Positions 56,201 through 63,234 of a DNA stretch of 64,000 nt are shown here, one piece after another; the first letter of the stretch is position 1; every line of letters begins with the position of its first letter. The notes below the pieces were generated by a model, which had not been told where the DNA came from, ran no database searches, and worked only from the letters and a program-made list of their open reading frames with translations. Origin of the DNA: Blastococcus colisei (GTDB lineage: Bacteria; Actinomycetota; Actinomycetes; Mycobacteriales; Geodermatophilaceae); contig NZ_VFQE01000001.1 in NCBI RefSeq assembly GCF_006717095.1, positions 3,410,001 through 3,474,000 on the forward strand. Reading direction: 5' to 3'. Position numbers and translations under genes: made by a program.

Positions 56201-56838
56201 GCCCGGTAGAGGGCGAGGGCCAGCAGCCGCCACCGCTCCTCCCGCATCGGCGCCTCGGCGACCATGACCTCGAGGTCGGGTACGAGCAGGGCCGCCTCCC
56301 CCAGCGCGAGCTGGGCGGCCACCAGCCGTTCGCGCGCGACCGCGCGCAGCTCCTCCAGGCGCGCGATCTCCGGTGTCGCCCACGGCTCGTCGGTCCACTC
56401 GGCCAGCGGCGGCCCCCGCCACAGCGCGAGCGCCCGGGACAGCAGTTCCGCGACCTCCGCCGGCTCCTGCGCGGCCCCGCTCCGGTCGAGCAGGTGCTCG
56501 AACCGCCAGACGTCGACGGCATCCGGTGGCAGCCGGACGGCGTAGCCGCGCCCTTCGCTGACGATGACGGCCGAGCGGGTGCGGGCGGCGCTGCCGGGCT
56601 GCAGGCGCCGGCGCAGGTGCGAGACGTAGGCCTGCAGCGCACCCGCGGGGTCCGCCGGGGCGTGCTCGCCCCAGACGGACTCGGTCAGTCGATCGACCGG
56701 CACGACCTCGCCCCGGGCGAGGACCAGGGCGACGAGCACGGCCCGCTGGCGGGGCCCGCCGAGGTCGAGCGGCTCCCCTCCGGTGGAGGCCGCGCACGGG
56801 CCCAGCAGGCTGATCCGCAGCTGCCCGGTGCCCTCCAC
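53236..56838 (-). CDS. SARP-type regulator with AAA/TPR region and degenerate LuxR C-terminus
   Basis: A 1,200-residue regulator. An OmpR-like DNA-binding domain (residues 1-102) and a BTAD domain (about 110-255) define the SARP class. Walker A GPAGIGKT is at 309-316, with a STAND/AAA module followed by a long TPR-like helical region. The C-terminus (ERRVLELSAAGLGIREVAQELFLTPGTVRSVLERASADGLKFL) starts as a LuxR helix-turn-helix, but the recognition helix is followed by an atypical tail, so DNA binding there is doubtful. Probably activates the oxidase genes downstream. Confidence 0.9.
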   Translation of the reverse strand: MEGTGQLRISLLGPCAASTGGEPLDLGGPRQRAVLVALVLARGEVVPVDRLTESVWGEHAPADPAGALQAYVSHLRRRLQPGSAARTRSAVIVSEGRGYAVRLPPDAVDVWRFEHLLDRSGAAQEPAEVAELLSRALALWRGPPLAEWTDEPWATPEIARLEELRAVARERLVAAQLALGEAALLVPDLEVMVAEAPMREERWRLLALALYRAHRQADALGAFRRARTTLADELGVDPGPALRELERQVLAQAPELAVPTQRSRRTEPSVPAAAPAPDDLLDRDAELAAVRAALDDLVAGEPRLLLIEGPAGIGKTRLLTEIRRLAAERSVGVLAARGSQLEKAFGFGVVRQLFEPRLTDPRRRDELLAGAAASARGVFDPMGGESPDGSFAALHGLYWLAVNLTADGPLVLAVDDVQWCDGASLRSLAFLVRRLEAVPVLVVGTVRTGEPHEDEELLGELALEPVAVVLRPATLSADAVGALVGRRLGEPVSPLFALACHRTTSGNPLLLRQLLRALEADGVRPDAAHADMVVAVGSRAVSSMVLMRLRRLGGAAPVVARAAGILGDGAPLPVVAALAELSEPDTAAALAALARAEIVKDEQPLAFVHPLVREAVYRDLPAAERALRHERAARLLRATGASDEQVAAHLLLAPVRGDGEATEALRRAARTAAERGAPDSAVTYLRRALAELPAGAPRCDVLRELGLLESLVDGAASTEHLLQAYEGMADPRDRADLAVAIARTQVFASPPGQATAFARRAADALPDELADHRQALLAIELVSGYMHALDPVRWRRPVPEPDGEGHGAQMLAAALAYDVTIEGCDRERAVRLARFALEGNRLWAVDHGLFWVIAAIIRMLADDDLGDFWARARAEAHARGSLFAVLSTNLWQGFWHWRRGELAEADSSLTNALDESRMWGGAGVAPPFAYAFLIGCHLDRGDLAAARATADAAGTGPGIGDGGRLLQHALARLLTAEGRHESALGLLDAIPTPVPVPNPVWNPWRSSAALALRGLGRTGEAIALVEEEARLLHRWGAPSHLGATLRLLGELRAPDGLADLRESAALLATTSSAVDLARARCALGARPEVADDEAVPLLQAAMEEAHARGALGVRERARAALRSRGFADAVCRPTVRSATATERRVLELSAAGLGIREVAQELFLTPGTVRSVLERASADGLKFLSSPTGEARTLATGRTP

Positions 56839-56912
56839 AGCGCCTCCTCGCGGGAGAAGCTAGACGAGCGGGCGCGCCGTGAGGAGCGGTTGCGTCCTGA
56901 GCGCCTCGCCCG

Positions 56913-57227
56913 TCAGTGGACGAGCTTGAGCCCGACGACGCAGCCGATGAGCCCGACGATCAGCAGCACCTTCGCCAGCGACACCGCCTCGGTACCGGTC
57001 ACCATCGCGTAGACCACGGTGAGCGAGGCGCCGATGCCCACCCAGACCGCGTAGGAGGTGCCGACGGGCAGCTCACGCATCGCGTAGGCCAGTCCGGCCA
57101 TGCTGAGCACGAGCGCCACCACGAACACGACCGACGGGACCAGCCGGCTGAACCCCTCCGAGCGGCCGAGGGCCGTGGCCCAGACCGCCTCCAGCACGCC
57201 GGACACGACGAGCACCAACCACGCCAC
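56913..57227 (-). CDS. SMR-family transporter, likely guanidinium exporter (Gdx/SugE type)
   Basis: A 104-residue four-helix small multidrug resistance protein. The start is GTG 57227, because GGAGG lies five bases before it; four codons further up would overlap the riboswitch end. The binding-site Glu13 is in VAWLVLVVSGVLEAVWATAL, and VWVGIGASLTVVYAMVTGTE is Gdx-like. A guanidine-III riboswitch lies directly upstream, which argues for guanidinium export. It faces the same way as the SARP gene but has its own control. Confidence 0.93.
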   Translation of the reverse strand: MAWLVLVVSGVLEAVWATALGRSEGFSRLVPSVVFVVALVLSMAGLAYAMRELPVGTSYAVWVGIGASLTVVYAMVTGTEAVSLAKVLLIVGLIGCVVGLKLVH

Positions 57228-57240
57228 GACGGCCTCCACA

Positions 57241-57282
57241 GCACCGTCTTGTCGCCCACCGGGTACGGCACCCCTCGTCCGG
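57241..57282 (-). ncRNA. Guanidine-III (ykkC-III) riboswitch
   Basis: The RNA starts CCGGACGAGGGG, continues GUGCCGUACCCGG and ends GACAAGACGGUGC, matching the guanidine-III class closely as I remember it. Helix P1 pairs CCGG with CCGG. A 7-base pseudoknot pairs GUGCCGU with ACGGUGC, keeping all pairs through two G-U wobbles. The conserved ACGAGG and GACAAGACGG blocks are intact. The 3' end is four bases before the GGAGG of the SMR gene. Ligand binding would free the site and induce export. Confidence 0.9.
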
Positions 57283-57303
57283 GAGCCGGATCGCGGCTCC
57301 GGT

Positions 57304-59067
57304 TCAGCTTCGCACGATCGCGGGTGCGGCCGCCCGGCCCTCGCGCAGCAACAGCAGCGAGGCCAGCGCCGCGAGGCCGGCCGCGATCGCCGCCCCGGCG
57401 AAGACGGTGTGCAACTGGGTGAGCACGGCCGCCTCCACAGCGGCGTCGTAGACGGCGCAGTCGGTAGGTGTCTCGGGGCAGAGCTCGAACGGGGTGCCGA
57501 TGGCATCCACCTCGGCGGTGAACCGGCGCAGCGCCACGGCGGTCAGGAGCGACAGCCCCGCGAGCATGCCCACGGTGCGGGCCACGACGGCGAGCGCGCT
57601 GGCGCTGCCGTGGACCTCGGCGCGGGTCACCGCCAGCAGGACGGCGTTGACCGGCGCGATCGCCAGGCCGAACCCGAGGCCGGCCGCGACCAGGACGACG
57701 GTCGAGGCGACGCCGTCCAGTGAGCGGGCGTCCCAGAGGGTCATGAGCACGAAGGCGACCGCGGTCAGCGCCATCCCCCCGGCGGCGACGAAGCGCGCGG
57801 GGACCGCGCGGCACAGCCAGCCGCCCGCCACCGCACCGACGGGGACGGCGACCAGCAGCCGGAGGAGCACGAGGGCGGCACCGAGCTGGTCGCCCGGCGT
57901 CGTGGTGGCGCGCGCGAAGAGCGGGATGTCGACGAGCGCCGCGACCAGCGCAGCCCCCACGAGCAGGTTGACCAGCAGGGCGCCCCACGCGCCGACCGGC
58001 CGCAGCGCCCGCAGCGGCAGCACCGGCTCGGCCGTCCGGCGCTCGTGCCACACGAAGGCCACCGTGGCCGCCAGCGCCACCGGGAGGAGCACCGGGCCGT
58101 GCGCCACGATCTGGGTCGCCGGGTCCGCGGCGGCGAACGCCCACACGAGGCTGCCCAGGGCGACGACGGCCAGCGCCGAGCCGACGACGTCGACCTCGCC
58201 GGCCAGCCGGCGCAGACCCCGCAGTGGCAGGACGGCGCCGTCCGGGGCCTTGAGGCTTCGCACCACGAGCGCCGCCCCGGCGGCCAGCGAGACCAGGACG
58301 AGGGGCGTCGTCCACTCCAGGGATTCGACGACGGGCACGTACAGCAGGCCGAGCGTCACGTCCTCCGCGAGCGCCACCGGAGCCGCCAGCTGGAGGCCGA
58401 GGGCGAGCGCGGTGACCGCCGCGAGGGCCAGCCCGAGGGCATCGGGGCGGCGCACCCCGCCGGTGACCACGGCGCCGACCGCGAGGGCCAGCCCGAGCAG
58501 CAGGTTCAGCCAGAAGATGGCCCGCCAGTCCGCGAACGCGAGCACCGCCGCTCCGGCCAGGGGGCCGAGCACCGCGCCGGCCTCCTGGACCGCGCCCACG
58601 ACGCCGAGGGGCAGCGCGCGACGCTCGGGGGGCCAGCGGTCGGCGACCAGGGCGAGGGTCGCCGGCACCAGGCCACCGGCGCCGATGCCCTGCAGCCCCC
58701 GGCCGAGGACGGCGGGGCCCAGGGCGTCGGCGGTGGCGGTGAGCAGCGAGCCGAGGGCGAACAGCAGCAGGCAGCCGACCAGGACGGGCACCCGCCCGCG
58801 CAGGTCGGCCAACCGGCCCAGCAGCGGGAGCGTGGCGGTGTAGCCGAGCAGGAAGCCGCCGACGATCGGCGTGGCCCGCTGCAGCTCGTCGAGCCCGACG
58901 CCGACCCCGGCGAGGATGTCGGGCAGGGCGAGGACGACGACGTAGGTGTCGGCCGCGGTGACCAGGACGGCCAGTGTGGCGAGGACCACGAGCGGGAGTC
59001 CGGGCGCCGGGTGCCGCTGGGCGCCGGGGACCTGCTCAGCCGGTGGGCGGTGCGGTGATCTCGACAT
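57304..59067 (-). CDS. MFS transporter (DHA2 family, Rv1410c-like)
   Basis: A 587-residue membrane protein with about 14 helices, of the DHA2 drug:H+ antiporter kind. Motif A-like GRLADLRGRVPVLVG lies after helix 2, and GLVPATLALVADRWPPERRALPLG follows helix 4. Its start overlaps the end of lprG by 32 bases. The lprG-MFS pair parallels Rv1411c-Rv1410c of mycobacteria, where the two export lipids or glycolipids to the outer envelope. Specificity here is unproven. Confidence 0.9.
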   Translation of the reverse strand: MSRSPHRPPAEQVPGAQRHPAPGLPLVVLATLAVLVTAADTYVVVLALPDILAGVGVGLDELQRATPIVGGFLLGYTATLPLLGRLADLRGRVPVLVGCLLLFALGSLLTATADALGPAVLGRGLQGIGAGGLVPATLALVADRWPPERRALPLGVVGAVQEAGAVLGPLAGAAVLAFADWRAIFWLNLLLGLALAVGAVVTGGVRRPDALGLALAAVTALALGLQLAAPVALAEDVTLGLLYVPVVESLEWTTPLVLVSLAAGAALVVRSLKAPDGAVLPLRGLRRLAGEVDVVGSALAVVALGSLVWAFAAADPATQIVAHGPVLLPVALAATVAFVWHERRTAEPVLPLRALRPVGAWGALLVNLLVGAALVAALVDIPLFARATTTPGDQLGAALVLLRLLVAVPVGAVAGGWLCRAVPARFVAAGGMALTAVAFVLMTLWDARSLDGVASTVVLVAAGLGFGLAIAPVNAVLLAVTRAEVHGSASALAVVARTVGMLAGLSLLTAVALRRFTAEVDAIGTPFELCPETPTDCAVYDAAVEAAVLTQLHTVFAGAAIAAGLAALASLLLLREGRAAAPAIVRS

Positions 59068-59740
59068 CGGCGCCGAAGTCGGTCAGGTCCACGGTGAACG
59101 TCGCGTTCTCGCCCGCGGTGTAGAAGGGCCCGGTGAGCTCGGCCCGCCGCAGCTCTCCGCTCTCGGTCGCGATGGAGAAGCGGGCCTGCACCGGCGTGCT
59201 GGGGTCCTCGCTGGTGAGGATCTGCTCCACCAGCTCCCCGGGCAGCTCTGCGGTCACCTCGCGCACCACCTCGCCGTCCACCCGGCGCTCCTCCCCCAGC
59301 TCGGCCGACTCCGCCTCGGCGAGCAGCTGCGAGATGCCGGTCTCCGGATCGAGCAGCGCACCCGGATCGCCGAAGCCGAAATCGGCGGGGTCGACGACGC
59401 TGAACCCGGTGGTGAAGGGCAGCTGCGCGTAGACGGTGCCGTCGACGGAGACCACCTCCAGGTCGAGGGTGGAGCCGAGGGCGCGCACGTCGAGCGTGCC
59501 CTCGAAGGACGACGGGCGGGCGATGTCGCCCTCGCCACCCAGCAGGAGAGTGCCCGTCTCCGGTGCCCCCTCGCTGGTCAGCACGAAGTGCGCGCTGCTC
59601 GCCTCGTCCAGGGTCGTCTTGGCGCGCGCCAGGAGGTCGCCCGCGGACTCCTCGGGCTCACCACCCCCGCAGCCGGTGAGAGCCGGGATGCCCATGACGG
59701 CCAGCGCGAGCAGCGACGTGACCGTGCGGCGCAGCTGCAT
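59036..59740 (-). CDS. lprG: LprG-type lipoprotein
   Basis: A 234-residue lipoprotein from ATG 59740, six bases behind GGGGAGG. The lipobox LTGC ends the signal peptide (Cys24). The mature part (SAGDLLARAKTTLDEASSAHFVLTSEG..., DGTVYAQLPFTTGFSVVDPADFGFGDPGALLDP) is the LprG/LppX fold, which holds lipids in a hydrophobic cavity. Overlaps the MFS gene downstream and probably hands substrate to or from it. Confidence 0.92.
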   Translation of the reverse strand: MQLRRTVTSLLALAVMGIPALTGCGGGEPEESAGDLLARAKTTLDEASSAHFVLTSEGAPETGTLLLGGEGDIARPSSFEGTLDVRALGSTLDLEVVSVDGTVYAQLPFTTGFSVVDPADFGFGDPGALLDPETGISQLLAEAESAELGEERRVDGEVVREVTAELPGELVEQILTSEDPSTPVQARFSIATESGELRRAELTGPFYTAGENATFTVDLTDFGADVEITAPPTG

Positions 59741-59807
59741 GGCGACCTCCCCGTCGACCGGGCGGCCCCGGCGTACCGCGGCGGACAGTAGCGCGCCGCC
59801 GCGCCGC

Positions 59808-60368
59808 TCAGGCGCCGGCCGCGGTCCGCGCGTCGATGCGCGTCCGGACCTTGGGCTGGTCCTTGAGCGGCAGGTGGTGCAGGGCCGGGGCGAGCTCCGC
59901 GACCCGGGCCTTCTGCGTCGTGAAGATCCGGAACGCCCGGCCCGTCGTGACGCCGTGCCCGGGACGGTGGACGACGCGGACGCCGTCCCCCGCGCCGATC
60001 CTGCCGGTCTCCAGGACGCGGAGGTAAGCCCCGGTCGCGCCGTACGCGGTGAAGCGCTTGACCAGCTGCGGCTCGTCCCAGAACCGGGCGAAGTTCGCGC
60101 AGGGGATGCGCGGCGCGGTCACCTCGAACATCGCCGTCCCGATCCGCCACCGCTCGCCGAGCAGGGCCCCGGTCAGGTCCAGACCGCTGGTCCGGAGGTT
60201 CTCGCCGAACCGCCCCGGCGGCAGTTCACGACCGAGCTCGGCGATCCAGAAGTCGGCGTCCTCCTGGGCGTAGGCGTAGACCGCCTGCCCCTCCCCACCG
60301 TGGTACTTGCGGTTGACCTGCACGTCGCCGTCCAGGCCGAGCTCGTGGACGGCGACCCGACCCGTCAC
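59808..60368 (-). CDS. MOSC-domain protein with frameshifted start
   Basis: The GTG at 60368 gives 186 residues of a MOSC-domain protein (MTGRVAVHELGLDGDVQVNRKYHGGEGQAVYAYAQ..., with the sulfur-carrying Cys in RIPCANFARFWDEPQL). The missing N-terminus, RLDAVCVSGADLLPLPGRKPDRSGIDKKA, lies just upstream in the same frame but has no start codon. An ATG at 60460-60462 with a good binding site is out of frame by one base at a run of five Gs; four Gs would restore MGRLDAV and a full protein. So the start is frameshifted, by mutation, slippage or sequencing error. Confidence 0.8.
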   Translation of the reverse strand: MTGRVAVHELGLDGDVQVNRKYHGGEGQAVYAYAQEDADFWIAELGRELPPGRFGENLRTSGLDLTGALLGERWRIGTAMFEVTAPRIPCANFARFWDEPQLVKRFTAYGATGAYLRVLETGRIGAGDGVRVVHRPGHGVTTGRAFRIFTTQKARVAELAPALHHLPLKDQPKVRTRIDARTAAGA

Positions 60369-60462
60369 CGCCTTCTTGTCGATGCCGCTGCGGTCGGGCT
60401 TGCGACCGGGCAGCGGCAGCAGGTCCGCGCCCGAGACGCAGACCGCGTCGAGCCTCCCCCAT

Positions 60463-60834
60463 CACGCACTCTCCGCCGCTCGCCCTCGTCGACCGCGTTC
60501 TCGAGATGCTCTGCTCCCCGGTCAGCTCGCTCACTCCTGCGCGACCCCTCCTGCCCATCCCAGCTTCGACGTGATGTCCACCGCCCCCACACGGTGAGAA
60601 CGACCGTCGCGGAACGCGCGGATCGTCCCGGAACATCGGGCGAGGGACGCCGGAGCACGAGCCGCGGCCATACTGCCCGGGCACGCCGGAGGTCACGAGG
60701 TCGGACCCTGCCACTCGCGCGCCCTACCTTGCGAGTGCACGCCTCACCCTTTCCAGCCCTCTTTGTGTCACGAGGAAGGCACCCAGCGGGGATTTGTATA
60801 CAGTCCTCTGTTCAGCATCGAGAGGAGGGCCACT
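60463..60834. other. Intergenic region of 372 bases with regulator promoter
   Basis: No convincing gene. It holds the upstream regions of the MOSC gene (minus strand) and the GntR regulator (plus strand). The notable site is TTGTATACAGTCC at 60794-60806, repeated with one change before the binding-protein gene at 61608. Confidence 0.5.
60794..60806. promoter_or_regulatory. Putative GntR operator upstream of the regulator gene
   Basis: TTGTATACAGTCC contains the 8-base palindrome TGTATACA, typical of FadR/VanR-type operators, 28 bases before the start of the gntR gene. A near-identical site precedes the gene at 61608. Confidence 0.55.
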
Positions 60835-61503
60835 GTGACGCCTGGAACAGCGCACCAGCCGTTGCGCTCGCTGGTCTCTGACGAACTCCGCCACATGGTC
60901 ATCACCGGCGAGTTCCCGCCCGGCACGCGCCTGGTCGAGGATCGACTGGCGTCCCGGCTCGGGGTCTCGCGCAACCCTGTGCGGGAAGCCCTGCAGACGC
61001 TGGCGAGCGAAGGATTCGTCGACCTCCACCCACGGCGCGGTGCCGTCGTCGCACAGATGACCCCCGAGCAGGCGGACGAGCTGTTCGACGTACGCATGGC
61101 CCTGGAATCGCTGGGCGCCCGATTGGCGGCGCGCCGGGCCGGGCCACCCGAGATCGCCCGGTTGCGCGCCACCCTCGAGCGCGCTCGGCAGGCCACCGAT
61201 GCCGGTGAACTCGGCGTGGTCGCCGACTGCAACACCGAGTTCCACCAGTTGGTCGTCGAGATCGCCGGCAACGACTACCTCCGGCTGCTCGTAGCGCCCA
61301 TGGCGCAACGCGTGCAGTGGGTGTTCCGGGCGAACGCCGAGACGCGGGCCCCGCACTCGTGGAAGGAGCACGAGGAACTGCTGCATGCCATCGCCGACGG
61401 CGACGAGGAGTACGCCGAGGCGGTCGCGCGCGCCCACGTCGCCGCGGCGCGCGCGTCCTACCGCCGGGGCGCCACCTCGGGGCGGTCGCAGCCGCCTCCC
61501 TGA
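60835..61503 (+). CDS. GntR-family transcription regulator (FadR/FCD subfamily)
   Basis: A 222-residue regulator starting at GTG 60835 behind AGGAGG. Winged-helix domain at about 8-70 (RSLVSDELRHMVITGEFPPGTRLVEDRLASRLGVSRNPVREALQTLASEGFVDLHPRRGAVV), then an FCD ligand-binding domain with the metal-type Asp/His positions (DELFDVRMALESLGARLAA, ... NTEFHQLVVEIAGNDYL, ... WKEHEELLHAIADGD). It is placed beside an ABC transporter with a matching operator, so it likely senses the transported substrate or a derivative. Confidence 0.93.
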   Translation: MTPGTAHQPLRSLVSDELRHMVITGEFPPGTRLVEDRLASRLGVSRNPVREALQTLASEGFVDLHPRRGAVVAQMTPEQADELFDVRMALESLGARLAARRAGPPEIARLRATLERARQATDAGELGVVADCNTEFHQLVVEIAGNDYLRLLVAPMAQRVQWVFRANAETRAPHSWKEHEELLHAIADGDEEYAEAVARAHVAAARASYRRGATSGRSQPPP

Positions 61504-61544
61504 GCGGGGGCCGGGACGAATCTGAAGCTTCTTTCGCCAAAATC

Positions 61545-61557
61545 TTGCATACAGTCC
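61545..61557. promoter_or_regulatory. Putative GntR operator upstream of the ABC transporter
   Basis: TTGCATACAGTCC differs from the site at 60794 by one base. It lies 51 bases before the GTG of the binding-protein gene, where a repressor would cover the promoter. Confidence 0.5.
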
Positions 61558-61607
61558 ACCGTGATGTGAGTCTCAGCGCCGAGCTTCATTCACCCCGAGG
61601 AGGGCCC

Positions 61608-63209
61608 GTGCTCGGTCACCGCCGTTTCACCCACCTGTCGGTCGCTGTCGCGGCCGCAACCCTGGTCAGCGCCTGCGGTAGCGGATCGACCGACACCGGT
61701 GACGACGCCTCCGCGGACAACCGGGAGGCCCAGGCGGGGGGCACCCTCGTCCTCGCGCTCGCAGAGGACCCGGACGCACTCGATCCCACCCTCGCCCGGA
61801 CGCTGGTCGGGCGCGAGGTCTTCGTCAACATGTGCGAGAAGCTCTACGACGTCAACGAGGAGCTGGAGCTCATCCCGCAGCTGGCCGAGGAGCTCCCGGA
61901 GGTCTCGGAGGACGGCACGGTCGTCACGATCAAGGTGCGCCAGGGCATCACCTTCAACGACGGGACGCCGTTCGACGCAGCGGCGGTGAAGACCTCGCTC
62001 GACCGGCATCGCACGCTCGAGGGCTCGGCGCGCACCGGCGACCTGGCCCAGGTCGAGTCGGTCGAGGTCCTCGATCCCACCACCGTCCAGCTCACCCTGT
62101 CCTCAGCGTTCGCCCCGCTTACCGCCCAGCTCGCCGACCGGGCAGGGATGATCATGTCGCCGGCCCAGCTGGAGACGCTCGGGGACGCGTTCGGCAGCGA
62201 CCCCGTCTGCGTCGGGCCGTTCGAGTTCGAGAGCCGGACGCCGGGCAACGAGATCGTGCTGACGAAGGCGACCGACTACTACGACGCCGACAACGTGAAG
62301 CTCGACGGCGTCACCTACCGGGTCATCACCGACGGCAACGTCCGACTGGCCAACGTCAACTCCGGCGACGTGCACGTCGCCGAGCGCATCGCCGCCACCG
62401 ACGTCGCCAAGGTGGAGGGCGACACCTCGGTCAAGCTCATCGGCCAGGAGTCGCTGGGCTACCAGGGCATCAGCATCAACATCGGCAACGTCAACGGGAT
62501 CGGCCAGCCGGTCGGCCCGGTCGACACTCCACTCGGCAGTTCACCGGAACTGCGTGAGGCCTTCGAGCTGTCGCTGGACCGCGACGTCATCAACGAGGTC
62601 GTCTTCGCCGGCAAGTACACCCCCGGGTGCACTCCCCTGCCGCCGGCCAGCCCCTACCACGACGAGTCGTTCGAGTGCAGCCAGCGGGACGTCGAGCGGG
62701 CCAAGGAACTCATCGCCGACGCGGGCGTCTCCACGCCCGTCCCGGTCACCCTCGTCGTCAACACCAGCCCTGAGAACCTCCGCCTGGGACAGGTGATCCA
62801 GTCACAGGCCAAGGAGGCCGGTTTCGACGTGACGGTGGCCCCCACCGAGTTCGCCTCCGCGCTGGACGCCAGCGACGCCGGGAACTTCGACACGTTCCAG
62901 GTCGGCTGGTCGGGCCGGGTGGACCCGGACGGCAACATCTACAACTTCCTCCACACCGGCGCACCGCTGAACATCACCGGTGAATCCAACCCGGAGCTCG
63001 ACCAGCGCCTCGAGCAGGCCCGGTTGACCAGCGACCAGGAGGAGCGCAAGCAGCTCTACGCCGAGGCGCTGCAGATCGCGGCGGAGGACCGGCCGATCCT
63101 GTACCTCTACCACCCGGTCAACTACCTCGTGACCGGACCCGACGTCGTCGGCCTGGAGTACTACGCCGACGGCCTACCGCGCCTCGCGACCGCCGGCTTC
63201 GCCCAGTAA
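61608..63209 (+). CDS. Peptide/nickel-type ABC transporter substrate-binding lipoprotein (family 5)
   Basis: A 533-residue lipoprotein. GTG 61608 follows GAGGAGG. The lipobox LVSAC ends the signal peptide (Cys23). The mature part is an SBP_bac_5 fold: GGTLVLALAEDPDALDPTLARTLVGREVFVNMCEKLYDVNEELELIPQLAEEL, TFNDGTPFDAAAVKTSLDR, and a C-terminal DTFQVGWSGRVDPDGNIYNFLHTGAP. Carries peptides or other solutes to the permease that follows 25 bases later. Confidence 0.93.
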   Translation: MLGHRRFTHLSVAVAAATLVSACGSGSTDTGDDASADNREAQAGGTLVLALAEDPDALDPTLARTLVGREVFVNMCEKLYDVNEELELIPQLAEELPEVSEDGTVVTIKVRQGITFNDGTPFDAAAVKTSLDRHRTLEGSARTGDLAQVESVEVLDPTTVQLTLSSAFAPLTAQLADRAGMIMSPAQLETLGDAFGSDPVCVGPFEFESRTPGNEIVLTKATDYYDADNVKLDGVTYRVITDGNVRLANVNSGDVHVAERIAATDVAKVEGDTSVKLIGQESLGYQGISINIGNVNGIGQPVGPVDTPLGSSPELREAFELSLDRDVINEVVFAGKYTPGCTPLPPASPYHDESFECSQRDVERAKELIADAGVSTPVPVTLVVNTSPENLRLGQVIQSQAKEAGFDVTVAPTEFASALDASDAGNFDTFQVGWSGRVDPDGNIYNFLHTGAPLNITGESNPELDQRLEQARLTSDQEERKQLYAEALQIAAEDRPILYLYHPVNYLVTGPDVVGLEYYADGLPRLATAGFAQ

Positions 63210-63234
63210 CCGCCGCGGACGACAGGACAGCAGG

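Noticed and set aside
53521-57012. 1,163-residue plus-strand open frame
   Set aside because: Complete antisense shadow of the SARP regulator.
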